A stretch of 64,000 bases of DNA from Enterovibrio calviensis DSM 14347 (GCF_000621165.1 NZ_JHZA01000001.1:620001-684000), one strand, 5' to 3'; numbered from the stretch's first letter, positions 8,254 to 16,386 are shown. Numbers and translations: made by a program. Notes: generated by a model not told the origin, from the letters alone.

Positions 8254-9267
8254 ATGAAAACTAAGATAATTATGTCGTTTCTGCTTGCTGCATTGTGTGT
8301 CAGTGTCAGTGCCAAGGAGTCGAAATACCATTCTGCGCTAACAGTCAAAACGGTATTCAGTGAGGACAGAAACAAACCTGTAGAAGTCTATTACTGGTAT
8401 CCCACGACGAACGAAAAAAACAACTTCACGTTTGGAAAGGGCAACATTTTTAAACCCGTCGAAACACAGTTAGACGCCCCTTTAGCCCGTGGCAAATTTC
8501 CCGCTGTGCTTTTGTCGCAGGGCGGAACACGGTCAGCGTTTTCCCACAGTGGTTGGATAGCCTCAAGCCTGGCGCAACAAGGTTATGTCGTTATTATACC
8601 TAAGCCTCCAGCACCGAACGAAATCAATGCAGAAATGGCCGTCGATGAAATCACATTCAGAACCAGTGATTTGGTGCTTGGGCTGAAAGCATTGAGTTCG
8701 GTCGGAATACTGTCCGAAGGAGTGGATACTGGTGAGGTACAGGGTGTCGGCTTTTTTCTAGGTGGCACGTCAATGCTGATGCTCTCCGGCGCGCAAATAA
8801 GTCCGGAAAAATACCGAACATCGTGTGAAGACGGCACCAATATAGACTGTCATTGGTTACGTGAAAATAACGTTGACGTTACCAAAATCCCAGATCAAAA
8901 ATTCCACCGATTTCAGTCTGAAAACAAACTGAAATCGGTGGTCGTTATTAACCCTGAGCTAACTAAAACCTTTGTCCCTGAAACGCTGACCTTGATGAAC
9001 AATGCCATCACCGTGGTGACGCTCTCTGCTGGGCTACATCCCGCACTGACCCCTGCCGAACCACTTGTTGCTCTTCCCAATGTAACACTTCAAGATATAC
9101 CCAGTGCGACTCAGTTTAGTGCGTTCGCAGAATGCACTGAGCGTGGCATTAAAATTCTCGCATCAGAAGGGGAAGAAGCACTTTGTCAGGGGCGTGACGA
9201 GGTTTCCGTAAAGGATAGCCACCAGCAAATTTTGGATGTCATTCTGGCTCAGTTAACAAAGTCATAA
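8254..9267 (+). CDS. secreted alpha/beta-hydrolase (COG4188-like) lacking the nucleophile serine
   Basis: 337 residues from ATG 8254 (GAGGG 4 bases upstream); the frame is open to 8185 but the signal peptide begins at 8254. It has signal peptide MKTKIIMSFLLAALCVSVSA, then a hydrolase core: YWYPTT, FPAVLLSQGG (oxyanion strand) and SSLAQQGYVVIIPKPP. This resembles predicted dienelactone hydrolases/PAF-acetylhydrolases. The nucleophile elbow, normally GxSxGG, reads GFFLGGTSMLMLSGA, with Phe168 in the serine position. A late His (KDSHQQIL) is retained. Four Cys in the C-terminal half suggest disulfides in the periplasm. Likely inactive as a serine hydrolase or repurposed. Confidence 0.75.
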   Translation: MKTKIIMSFLLAALCVSVSAKESKYHSALTVKTVFSEDRNKPVEVYYWYPTTNEKNNFTFGKGNIFKPVETQLDAPLARGKFPAVLLSQGGTRSAFSHSGWIASSLAQQGYVVIIPKPPAPNEINAEMAVDEITFRTSDLVLGLKALSSVGILSEGVDTGEVQGVGFFLGGTSMLMLSGAQISPEKYRTSCEDGTNIDCHWLRENNVDVTKIPDQKFHRFQSENKLKSVVVINPELTKTFVPETLTLMNNAITVVTLSAGLHPALTPAEPLVALPNVTLQDIPSATQFSAFAECTERGIKILASEGEEALCQGRDEVSVKDSHQQILDVILAQLTKS

Positions 9268-9716
9268 GAATAGCCAAAAAGCGGTACTCTCTTCCGCATT
9301 GTCTGCTTAAACAAGCAAAGCGCGAAGTGAGTTTTCACGTTTTTCTGGCTAGTCTCGACCTAAAAATCAGCTACGTTTTTAAGCACAATACGGATAATCA
9401 TCAAATAAATAATGGGTTAGCAACGGCAAGGTTGTCCCCACAAGCAAGTTAGCTTTTGGCTCTAGATTATTTGTGTCCAAACCCGTGTCAGGCCGATCAG
9501 TTCTGGCACGTTCATGCCCCAAAGTCAGCCAATCTTAATTTTAACGCAGTAATGTAGACATTTTTTTACATAGTTATTGTAATCTTAACTGAGTTTTTTC
9601 ATGTATATAAGTGGCTCTTCACCGTTTAGGGTGGAAAGCCATACAAAGGACTAAAGCGATTTTGGGTGGTTTGGTTAGCTCCTGTAATCACAACGTTATG
9701 CTCTAGAGGGAAAATT
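9268..9716. other. intergenic region, nothing recognised
   Basis: About 450 bases, A+T-rich towards the YbjQ-family gene (ATGTATATAAG around 9601-9611 may be part of its promoter). I see no gene, clear terminator or repeat. Confidence 0.4.
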
Positions 9717-10034
9717 ATGATTTTTACTACTACAGAAAGTATTCCAAATCGTGAGATTGAGGATATTCTGGGTGTTGTAACTGGAAGTGTTGTCCAAACA
9801 AAGCATGTTGGTAGAGACATTATGGCTGGTTTAAAAAGCATTGTTGGTGGAGAATTAAAAGGCTATACGGAAATGCTTTCAGAGGCTAGGGACAAAGCTA
9901 TTCAGCGGCTAGTTTCTGAAGCGACTGACTTAGGTGCTGATGCGGTAGTAGGTATTCGGTTCTCTACGAGTGCCATAAAGGATGGCTCATCTGAAATTAT
10001 GGCTTTCGGAACAGCAGTGAAGTTACGAACATAA
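9717..10034 (+). CDS. YbjQ/UPF0145 family protein
   Basis: 105 residues from ATG 9717 (GAGGGAAAATT upstream); an in-frame extension to 9666 has no protein-like character. It starts MIFTTTESIPNREI and continues with ILGVVTGSVVQ, SEARDKAIQRLVSEATDLGADAVVGIRF and a final FGTAVKL, the full pattern of the YbjQ/UPF0145 family (PF01906). The family forms a pentameric beta-sandwich ring; a heavy-metal-binding role was proposed but is not proven. It is monocistronic. The gene is visibly more A+T-rich than its neighbours, which may indicate a different origin. Confidence 0.9.
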   Translation: MIFTTTESIPNREIEDILGVVTGSVVQTKHVGRDIMAGLKSIVGGELKGYTEMLSEARDKAIQRLVSEATDLGADAVVGIRFSTSAIKDGSSEIMAFGTAVKLRT

Positions 10035-10095
10035 CAAATAAGAATAAGTGTCGCGTAGCCGGCACTTTATTCGGGTGTTGAACAATACCCTTTCA

Positions 10096-10219
10096 TCACC
10101 ATGGCATGAGCATTTCCCGAAACTCAACGTATTCGAAACGAGCATCCTGTATCATTGGTTCTAAATGACTTCTGTCCAAAAGCAATGCAGGCACACCGGC
10201 AGAGACACGTTTTGAGTCG
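10096..10219 (-). pseudogene. possible gene-end remnant downstream of the Rrf2 gene
   Basis: On the minus strand, after the Rrf2 stop, another frame reads VPALLLDRSHLEPMIQDAR and then FEYVEFREMLMPW before a stop. It looks like the C-terminus of a real protein but has no start of its own (the open frame only continues back into the Rrf2 coding region). It may be a decayed gene or a frameshifted tail. The family is not recognised. Confidence 0.3.
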
Positions 10220-10654
10220 CTATTCCCCACACCTGACTGCTGCCATAATTTGAGGTCTAACCGTTGCGTCCATATCTGCAACACTGATCGACGCTAAATG
10301 ATTCAGCATTGAATTTTCTGCACTTGCGTAGAATTCATTTATATACCCTCCCAGTATGTTTGAAATCGGCTCTGCTCCCTCTGGGTGTCGTGCAAACACC
10401 TCTACTTTTTGGCATGCAGACTCATAAACTTCTCGCAAATTGATCTCTGATGGAGGGCGCGCCAACTTACTGCCTCCGCTAGCACCTCTTTTAGTTTCAA
10501 CCAGTTGGGAGTTGTTCAGCCGAACGAGTACGCGTCTCAGTACCACAGGGCTTGTACCAAAGCTCTTCGCCAAAATGGTAGATGACACTAGCCTATCTTC
10601 AGTTGATGCGAGGTAGCCGACGATGTGTAGTCCAATGGCAAAATCAATGTTCAT
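10220..10654 (-). CDS. Rrf2-family transcriptional regulator
   Basis: 144 residues from ATG 10654; the longer frame to 10756 would overlap the divergent gene and lacks family similarity. The N-terminus MNIDFAIGLHIVGYLA and the winged helix with SSTILAKSFGTSPVVLRRVLVRL and RGASGGSKLARPP match Rrf2 (YwnA-like) proteins. The three cluster-binding cysteines of IscR/NsrR are absent (only Cys near 83 and at the end), so a thiol- or ligand-sensing type without an Fe-S cluster is likely. It is divergent from the small membrane protein gene at 10747, its probable target. Two TGTAACCT repeats lie between them. Confidence 0.85.
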   Translation of the reverse strand: MNIDFAIGLHIVGYLASTEDRLVSSTILAKSFGTSPVVLRRVLVRLNNSQLVETKRGASGGSKLARPPSEINLREVYESACQKVEVFARHPEGAEPISNILGGYINEFYASAENSMLNHLASISVADMDATVRPQIMAAVRCGE

Positions 10655-10661
10655 AATTAAA

Positions 10662-10704
10662 TGTAACCTAATCAGTTGCATTATGTGATTTCTAATTGTA
10701 ACCT
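10662..10704. promoter_or_regulatory. two direct repeats TGTAACCT in the Rrf2 divergent promoter
   Basis: tgtaacct occurs at 10662-10669 and 10697-10704, 35 bases apart, between the Rrf2 start and the divergent gene at 10747. These are candidate operator half-sites. Confidence 0.45.
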
Positions 10705-10746
10705 TTTTAGTGTTAATTTGAAATCGACACATTAAAGGAGTGAGGT

Positions 10747-11175
10747 GTGAATACATCGGGAATGTTAAAGGTATCTGCGGTTTTATGGGTGATATGGGGT
10801 TTAGTACATACGCTCGCGGGTACTATTGTGATGAGTAATGACGCGGCGATGGCCGTGCAGGCCGTTGCTGATGGGGTAGACCCCAATTTGCTTCTGGCGG
10901 AGTATCCTGCCGCAGCGGGGGCAATTATTAACCAGCATGGTTGGAATTTAGCATGGTTTGGTGTTGTAACCATTATTGGCGGCATATTTATTTGGCGTGG
11001 CAATGTGACGGCAATTTTCATATCAGCATTGGTGGGTGGTTTAGCTGACTTGGGCTACTTTATGTTCCTAGACTTAGGTGGTTTTGTGAATTTTGTGCCG
11101 GGTACAGTCATGACGATAGTGTCATCGCTAGCCATTGTTCTAAGCTTCCTCGCCTACTTTCGACGAAACAACTAA
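10747..11175 (+). CDS. small four-helix membrane protein, putative Rrf2 target
   Basis: 142 residues starting at GTG 10747, supported by AAGGAG about 7 bases upstream. It has four hydrophobic segments (about 8-30, 60-83, 88-110, 114-136) with short polar loops and ends in YFRRNN. No family is recognised with certainty; the size and layout resemble small membrane proteins of the DoxX/DUF4267 kind. It is divergently transcribed from the Rrf2 regulator. No catalytic motif is visible, so no function is proposed. Confidence 0.75.
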   Translation: MNTSGMLKVSAVLWVIWGLVHTLAGTIVMSNDAAMAVQAVADGVDPNLLLAEYPAAAGAIINQHGWNLAWFGVVTIIGGIFIWRGNVTAIFISALVGGLADLGYFMFLDLGGFVNFVPGTVMTIVSSLAIVLSFLAYFRRNN

Positions 11176-11318
11176 CAGCCTTTTTAAGCGTGCGATCGGT
11201 CATCACCGGTCGCATTGTTTCTCTCTCATTCTCCATTCCTCTCTAACGTATCAGTTGAAATAGGAAGTGATGGAAAGTCAGATAGTGATTCAGTTCTTTT
11301 GACGTCAATGGTTAAATC

Positions 11319-11834
11319 CTAACCATTCATGCGGACGCTCTGTGTTGAAAAGGCTTTCTGTGCAAACAGTTGGCAATGTTTGTTGTCGATAGGTCCATAT
11401 ATAGAAAGGGCCAGGGGCATAGGCTGTGATTCATCCAGAAGTCTCTTTAGGTTTGCTAGGGTGGTCGCGGCGTAGAATCTAGCGGTGAAGAGAGTATCAA
11501 CCCGCTCACCGTCTAAAAGGAAAACAATATCTTCGCTTCCCATGTATTGAGATAGTAGATATTTGTCGCTTGCGTCTTTTCCTAGAATACTGACCAACAA
11601 ATTTTCTGGGCAATGTAGTCGTTCAATTTGGTAGATGAAGCTACTTTCGTTGGTATTAAGCGGCGTTTTCATTTTCAACTCCCAACCATCGTCTGCCACA
11701 TTAGCTAGAAATTGTCTTTCGAAGAGTTGGTGTTTTGACTCTGTCAGTTCTAGCGAGTAGCGAATCACTTTAAACGACAGGCTCATACAGGCAACCAAGA
11801 TAATAATGGCAAAAGTGGTGATGTGGCACCTCAT
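11319..11834 (-). CDS. membrane-anchored accessory protein of the exosortase cassette
   Basis: 171 residues. One N-terminal helix (about 5-23) anchors a 145-residue domain expected on the outer face of the inner membrane. Three cysteines (HCPEN, KHCQ and one in the helix) are present. I do not recognise the domain. It starts 5 bases after the exosortase stop on the same strand and is the last gene of the three-gene operon. Its size and topology are comparable to EpsI-like proteins that accompany some exosortases, but no sequence identity to EpsI is claimed. It could assist target handling or act on the processed product. Confidence 0.7.
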   Translation of the reverse strand: MRCHITTFAIIILVACMSLSFKVIRYSLELTESKHQLFERQFLANVADDGWELKMKTPLNTNESSFIYQIERLHCPENLLVSILGKDASDKYLLSQYMGSEDIVFLLDGERVDTLFTARFYAATTLANLKRLLDESQPMPLALSIYGPIDNKHCQLFAQKAFSTQSVRMNG

Positions 11835-11839
11835 TGTAT

Positions 11840-12634
11840 TTACCCCGTTCGTTGGAATGATATCACCAGAGGTGATGCAGAAATGGCTAAAAGAAGAAAG
11901 TTATAAACAATCGCCCCCCACCCATCGTGAACAAAAACATAGGTAGGATAGTCGATAGACATAATTCCAATTCTCATGATATTCATAAAGGCGAGGGTGA
12001 TAAACATGAGAAATATCCACTTGATGTTCAGTTTTTTGTAACCTATGAGGAAGTAAATGCACATCCAACCGAGAAGAACAAAAGAGAAATTAGAAAAAAC
12101 CGAACAACCAATTCCAATAGAAAGATTGTGACCATCGCTAAGCATGAGATGATTCTTATCGACATAGAGATCTGTGTAAAAGGGAGAAAGAAATTTACCT
12201 ATAATCCAAGTTTCGGCGTTAAGTATCATATTACTGGATACTTTGAATAGACAGTTTTGCCAGATGAAACTCAACGCCAGCATAAAGAGAATTGCCAGTT
12301 CTTCTTTGAACTCCCCTGTTTGAATTCGATATGTGATTATTGCTAGTAGCAAACCAACCCAAGCGGCTAAAGAGCTGGGGATTATCGAGAATATAGCAAG
12401 AATACAGCAAGGTATGATCAGATTCGTTTGCGAGTCACGGTTTGAGAAGTGCAAGTAGATGATTGAGAAGAATGCTAATAGAAGAACCGGATTAATAGGA
12501 ATTGAGCTTAGCCCTTGCGACCAAGAAATAAAGCCACCTGTTAACCCGTTGATACTTGCTAATAATGCGAGCAAGAAGAATAAGGTGTAATTAAATACAC
12601 CTTGTTCTGTTTTTTGCTCCTGCTTAGTATGCAT
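11840..12634 (-). CDS. exosortase/archaeosortase-family transpeptidase
   Basis: 264 residues, about eight transmembrane helices. The three residues that define exosortases are present in order and in the right contexts: Cys177 in IGIGCSVFSN, Arg221 in FMNIMRIGIM and His236 in YVFVHDGWG. Exosortases are inner-membrane cysteine transpeptidases that recognise a C-terminal motif-helix-basic tripartite signal on exported proteins. The gene lies 4 bases after a small protein with exactly that architecture. The sequence does not fit a PEP-CTERM/EPS locus (no glycosyltransferases or PrsK/PrsR genes nearby), so this is a dedicated sortase. The subfamily could not be named. Confidence 0.85.
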   Translation of the reverse strand: MHTKQEQKTEQGVFNYTLFFLLALLASINGLTGGFISWSQGLSSIPINPVLLLAFFSIIYLHFSNRDSQTNLIIPCCILAIFSIIPSSLAAWVGLLLAIITYRIQTGEFKEELAILFMLALSFIWQNCLFKVSSNMILNAETWIIGKFLSPFYTDLYVDKNHLMLSDGHNLSIGIGCSVFSNFSFVLLGWMCIYFLIGYKKLNIKWIFLMFITLAFMNIMRIGIMSIDYPTYVFVHDGWGAIVYNFLLLAISASPLVISFQRTG

Positions 12635-12638
12635 CGAC

Positions 12639-12881
12639 TTATTTCTCGTCGAGACGTAGTGCCCGTTTTCTCATGTATAAGCCTATCCCAGCTGCGGAAA
12701 ATAATAATGCTGCCCCCAAAATCCCAGATGAGAACTCTCCCATTGGTGCAGAAGAAGAAGATGCACAGTGAGGGTTTCCAACATGCTTTCCATTTCCACA
12801 TACTGCATCGGGTACAGCGTAGGTATAGGTGGATATGAGAAGAAAACCTGACGATAAAATCAATTTAAAACCATTATTCAT
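12639..12881 (-). CDS. small secreted protein with C-terminal sorting signal, putative exosortase substrate
   Basis: 80 residues from ATG 12881 (AAGGG upstream on the minus strand); the open frame extends to 12944 without a signal peptide. Layout: signal peptide 1-22 (cleavage near TYA-VPD), a short Cys-bounded segment CGNGKHVGNPHC (28-39), a serine run ASSSS, APMGEFSSG, a transmembrane helix about 54-70 and the basic end RKRALRLDEK. Signal peptide plus helix plus RKR is the tripartite exosortase substrate plan. The mature part would be only about 25 residues with two cysteines. Being the first gene of the operon suggests the sortase serves mainly this protein. Confidence 0.75.
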   Translation of the reverse strand: MNNGFKLILSSGFLLISTYTYAVPDAVCGNGKHVGNPHCASSSSAPMGEFSSGILGAALLFSAAGIGLYMRKRALRLDEK

Positions 12882-13179
12882 CGATATGCCCTTAAGGTAT
12901 GTATCGTTTACTATTTTGTTTCTCAAAAAGCATATTATTTGCAATTTGAAAAAAATTCCTTTGTGATAACCTCGGAAATAAGGCTATGAATTTACCGATA
13001 CAAGAAGCATTCCAGCATGATGTTCGGTATTTTTTCCACCGGATAAGCTGAATCGAATCGTTGCCTAGGTCATATAATTACGAAAGTGATACGCAATGAA
13101 TATCGGGTTATCTGGGTATTTCGGACTGGTATGAAAATAGGGTGTTCGAATGAGCACCCTAGAATGTTCGATGTGATGA

Positions 13180-14109
13180 CTAGATTTTCATCACTAACTT
13201 GCCGCGAACGCGACCTTGAGCGCTGATTTCAAAAGCCGTAGGTACGTCCTCTAGAGTAAAGGTCTGCGCTACTGTCACGGTCAATTGACCTGCATCCACT
13301 AACTCTGCGATCTGTCGCAACTGTTCACCATTGGCCTGAACAAATACGAATTCTGCAGATACACCGAGGGCTTTTGCTTCGGCTTCAATTTCCGGTGAGA
13401 TACCCGTGATAGAAACGAGCTTACCGCCACGCTTTAATATATTGAGAGACTTGCGCTGAGCGTCGCCGCCCAAGGTATCAAACACCACGTCCACTTTTGC
13501 GCTAGCAAGAACCTCTTCAAAATCCGCTTCGGTGTAATCAATGATTTGATCTGCACCAAGGCTCGATACGAACTCTGCATTTGCAGCAGACGTTGTCGTA
13601 ATCACCTCTGCACCTTTGGCTTTCGCCAATTGAATGGCAATGTGCCCAACACCGCCCGCGCCAGCATGAATAAGCACACGTTGGCCTGCTTCAAGTTGAC
13701 CTGCGTTAAATAGAGCCTGCCAACTCGTCAAGCTGACCAAGGGATAAGCAGCAGCGACGGTGTTATCAACAGAGCTGGGGGCTTTCGCCAGATTGTTTAC
13801 ATTCACCACGCAATATTCAGCAAAGGCACCATCATAGCCAATCACTGGCATGGCAAATACACGGTCACCGATGTTAAATTCGGATACTTCTTCACCCAGT
13901 TCAACAACGTCACCCGACAGATCCCAACCTAGCGTTAAAGGCAGGGCTTGGTTCACTAGCACCGCCAAATCCCCGCTAGCTATTTTCCAATCCACAGGGT
14001 TGATGCCTGCTGCGGCGACTTTCACTAAAACCTCGCCTTTACTCGGCACTGGACGGTTTACTGATTCTGTTGAAATTTGACCATAGTCTGAAATTCGTAG
14101 CGCTTTCAT
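13180..14109 (-). CDS. NADP-dependent medium-chain oxidoreductase (quinone reductase type)
   Basis: 309 residues from ATG 14109, preceded by AGGAAGGG 9 bases upstream; an upstream ATG at 14130 is less well placed. MDR superfamily: GroES-like N-terminal domain (KVAAAGINPVDWKIASG, GWDLSGDVVELG) and Rossmann domain with HAGAGGVGHIAIQLAKAKGA (cofactor loop), ending VRGKLVMKI. There are no zinc-ligand cysteines, as in the quinone reductase-like zinc-free group. It likely reduces quinones or enones with NADPH. It is divergent from the LysR gene at 14236, its probable regulator, with an inverted-repeat operator between them. Confidence 0.88.
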   Translation of the reverse strand: MKALRISDYGQISTESVNRPVPSKGEVLVKVAAAGINPVDWKIASGDLAVLVNQALPLTLGWDLSGDVVELGEEVSEFNIGDRVFAMPVIGYDGAFAEYCVVNVNNLAKAPSSVDNTVAAAYPLVSLTSWQALFNAGQLEAGQRVLIHAGAGGVGHIAIQLAKAKGAEVITTTSAANAEFVSSLGADQIIDYTEADFEEVLASAKVDVVFDTLGGDAQRKSLNILKRGGKLVSITGISPEIEAEAKALGVSAEFVFVQANGEQLRQIAELVDAGQLTVTVAQTFTLEDVPTAFEISAQGRVRGKLVMKI

Positions 14110-14203
14110 ATTATTACCCTTCCTAATCATCTGTGAATGCGTCGTTATCGTTTTGATGGGATAACTATATTTTTTCCAAATGAGATAAAAAATAGGGATA
14201 ATG

Positions 14204-14228
14204 TGGAAACAATTATTCCAAATTGGAA
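14204..14228. promoter_or_regulatory. LysR-type operator between oxidoreductase and regulator
   Basis: Two overlapping inverted repeats: TGGAA-N7-TTCCA (14204-14220, fitting T-N11-A) and ttccaaattggaa (14216-14228). They lie directly before the LysR start at 14236. Confidence 0.6.
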
Positions 14229-14235
14229 CAGATGA

Positions 14236-15126
14236 ATGGACAAGTTAGAAGCCATGCGAACTTTTGTGCGCGTTACTGAAGCGGGGAACTTCTCCCGAAC
14301 CGCTGCGGATTTTGGCGTGTCGCCGTCTTTTATTAGCAAGCAGATCGCTTACTTGGAAAGTGAACTGGGTGTTCGTCTTCTTCAACGAACCACACGCTCG
14401 ATCAGTTTGACGCAAGTAGGGGAGGAGTATTTAACGCAATGTAAGCAAATCCTTGAGCATATTTCTGTCGCAGAGTCGAACCTGACCGAATTGAGAGGCG
14501 CGCCTTCCGGCCGGCTACGAATTAGCTTTTCGAGTATTCTTGGCGAGAAAAATACCGCGGCGTGTTGTACCGAATTTATGCAGCTTTACCCCGATGTGGA
14601 TTTGGATATTCTTATCGACGATCGTGTTGTTGATTTGGTGGAAGAGGGCTTTGATCTTTGCATTCGAGCAAGCACACAAATGCCTGATTCTTCGCTAATT
14701 CGAAAAAATATCGGAGAGATGACAACACACTTATTGGTTTCAAAAAGTTACATCGAAAAATACGGCGAACCCAAGCATCCTTCGGAACTCTCTTCCCACA
14801 GATTCATCGGTCATACTTACGTTAAGAATTCGGTTTTCACCTTCAAACATGATGACGGGATAGACAAGGTGACCATACCCAAGAAAGTGCGCGTGAATAG
14901 CACATACTTTGTGCGTCAGTTAGTTGAAACGGGCGAGGGGATTGCCTTTCTTCCTGCTTACTTTAAAAACTCTAATCCTGACTTGGTGACATTACTTCCG
15001 CACTGCCATCCATCAAGTATCGACATCAGTGCGGTTTACCCTGAACGGGCTTTTACGCCAGTTAAAACCCATAAATTTATCGCCTTTTTCCAAGAATGGT
15101 TTCAACGCCATATGGGAGGATGTTGA
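14236..15126 (+). CDS. LysR-family transcriptional regulator
   Basis: 296 residues. The N-terminal winged helix MDKLEAMRTFVRVTEAGNFS with SPSFISKQIAYLESELGVRLLQRTTRS is a textbook LysR HTH (CrgA/DsdC-like group). The substrate-binding domain follows from about residue 90 (GRLRISFSSILGEK). Such regulators usually control the divergent gene, here the NADP-dependent oxidoreductase, in response to an electrophile or quinone-like ligand. The start at 14236 lies only 7 bases after the operator palindrome, which implies autoregulation by blocking transcription or translation initiation. Confidence 0.92.
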   Translation: MDKLEAMRTFVRVTEAGNFSRTAADFGVSPSFISKQIAYLESELGVRLLQRTTRSISLTQVGEEYLTQCKQILEHISVAESNLTELRGAPSGRLRISFSSILGEKNTAACCTEFMQLYPDVDLDILIDDRVVDLVEEGFDLCIRASTQMPDSSLIRKNIGEMTTHLLVSKSYIEKYGEPKHPSELSSHRFIGHTYVKNSVFTFKHDDGIDKVTIPKKVRVNSTYFVRQLVETGEGIAFLPAYFKNSNPDLVTLLPHCHPSSIDISAVYPERAFTPVKTHKFIAFFQEWFQRHMGGC

Positions 15127-15328
15127 GGCCTTATTTTGAAGCGAAAACAGGATCTAATTGAATGTGACAGTGGGTTGATAGAATGGGTTGTGGCTGTCAC
15201 TTGAGTAAAGTTGCTGTGAGTTGAAACTCAAAGCGCATTCTGCGAAATGGGAGAGGGTAGCGTACAGTGGTGAAGAAATGATACAAAATACCTTAGGTGT
15301 GCGTGTCGGCATAGGAAGCGAAAGGATG

Positions 15329-15661
15329 ATGTTTGTGAAGACAAAACAGATTGTGATTGGATTGGTGGCGATGCTACTCAGTGGGGTCGTGCATGCAGAA
15401 GCGGTATGGATTGATACCCGAAGCGCAGCCGAACACTTTTTCGATCACATTCCGGGTGACATCAGGTTTTCTCATACCGATATCGTTAACGAAGTGACGG
15501 CGCTTTACCCCGATAAAAACCAAGAAATTCGTCTATATTGCCTCAGTGGCGTTCGTTCTGGAAAAGCAATGAAAGCGCTCAAAGCTGAAGGCTACCAGAA
15601 TGTATTTAACGCGGGTGGCATTGAAGACGCGAGAGCCCAGCGCGGTTTGCTTGACGAATGA
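15329..15661 (+). CDS. periplasmic single-domain rhodanese (PspE-like)
   Basis: About 110 residues. Signal peptide KTKQIVIGLVAMLLSGVVHA precedes AVWIDTRSAAEHFFDHIPGD, the rhodanese substrate strand. The active-site loop CLSGVRSGKA has the catalytic cysteine followed by the six-residue cradle, and the domain ends with NVFNAGGIEDA. It is a sulfurtransferase moving sulfane sulfur in the periplasm. Start is ambiguous: ATG 15326, ATG 15329 and GTG 15335 share one AAAGG at 15321-15325. The frame remains open to 15221 but without coding character. Monocistronic. Confidence 0.88.
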   Translation: MFVKTKQIVIGLVAMLLSGVVHAEAVWIDTRSAAEHFFDHIPGDIRFSHTDIVNEVTALYPDKNQEIRLYCLSGVRSGKAMKALKAEGYQNVFNAGGIEDARAQRGLLDE

Positions 15662-15788
15662 TTAGGTGATCTGTGAGTTGGCGTTCAACGGAACCTCCAA
15701 TGAACCTTGTTTTGCTGCTCTTCTGATGGACACACCCACATATGGATGAACGCCTGAGTGCGTCCATCCACAAAGCGTTTATTTGTCG

Positions 15789-16244
15789 CTACCATTCGAC
15801 AGGGCGGTTTACACCTCTTCCATCTTCAATGGTCGTTTCAATGACACCTTCCCCTTCTTTAACTTGTAGAACAGCATAGTAGAGCGGCTCATCACTGAGG
15901 TTGCGCCAACAGCGAACACCTTCAGGCGAAACGCGTACCACTGAGCCTGGTTTAACCTCAAAGCGATCATCGTCGACCATGACCTCTCCTTTACCGCCCA
16001 TAAAGATGTAAATTTCTTCATGTTCAACGTGAGTATGATGAAAAGGCATAGATGCATGCGGTGCGAGCTTATTGAGTGAAAGAATCCCGCCAGACATCCC
16101 CAGTGCTTCGCTGACAAATACCTTACCTTCAATCTTAAATGGCACTGCTTCATGCGCAAAGGTGAACTGGTCAATGCTGTCTAAGCTACCGGTTGAGATA
16201 GCGCAATGGTTACGTCCTTTTGATAGTGTTTTTAGATTGTTCAT
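15789..16244 (-). CDS. cupin-domain protein
   Basis: 151 residues from ATG 16244 (AAGGA just upstream); the frame runs on to 16514 but would overlap the divergent TetR gene and looks non-coding there. Cupin motif 1 is PFHHTHVEHEEIYIFMGGKGE and motif 2 PGSVVRVSPEGVRCWRN, giving His/His/Glu metal ligands. The final part FHEAVLQVKE-like reads YYAVLQVKEGEG. The family includes dioxygenases, isomerases and sugar- or mannose-binding proteins; the reaction is unknown. It is divergent from the TetR-type regulator, which probably controls it. Confidence 0.85.
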   Translation of the reverse strand: MNNLKTLSKGRNHCAISTGSLDSIDQFTFAHEAVPFKIEGKVFVSEALGMSGGILSLNKLAPHASMPFHHTHVEHEEIYIFMGGKGEVMVDDDRFEVKPGSVVRVSPEGVRCWRNLSDEPLYYAVLQVKEGEGVIETTIEDGRGVNRPVEW

Positions 16245-16357
16245 TATGTCGATCCTTCGTTTAACCATCTGAAATATAAATTGGAACTGTTTTTCACGAG
16301 AAAGAAACCCTGCATTGTTTTCTCTCTTTTCTGTGGGTAGATTAAGAAGATTGACTA

Positions 16358-16370
16358 TATGTTCAACATA
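16358..16370. promoter_or_regulatory. TetR-type operator candidate
   Basis: tatgttcaacata is a 13-base palindrome with one central base, 17 bases before the TetR start codon and inside the divergent cupin/TetR promoter region. Confidence 0.5.
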
Positions 16371-16386
16371 ATATTTTGGAGTTACC

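Noticed and set aside
9640-10060. YbjQ gene as an integron cassette
   Set aside because: GTTATGC upstream and ATAACAA downstream resemble attC edges, but no folded attC structure, integrase or neighbouring cassettes are visible.
11927-12250. 107-residue plus-strand ORF inside the exosortase gene
   Set aside because: Antisense of a gene with intact catalytic motifs; composition is typical of a reverse reading of transmembrane codons.
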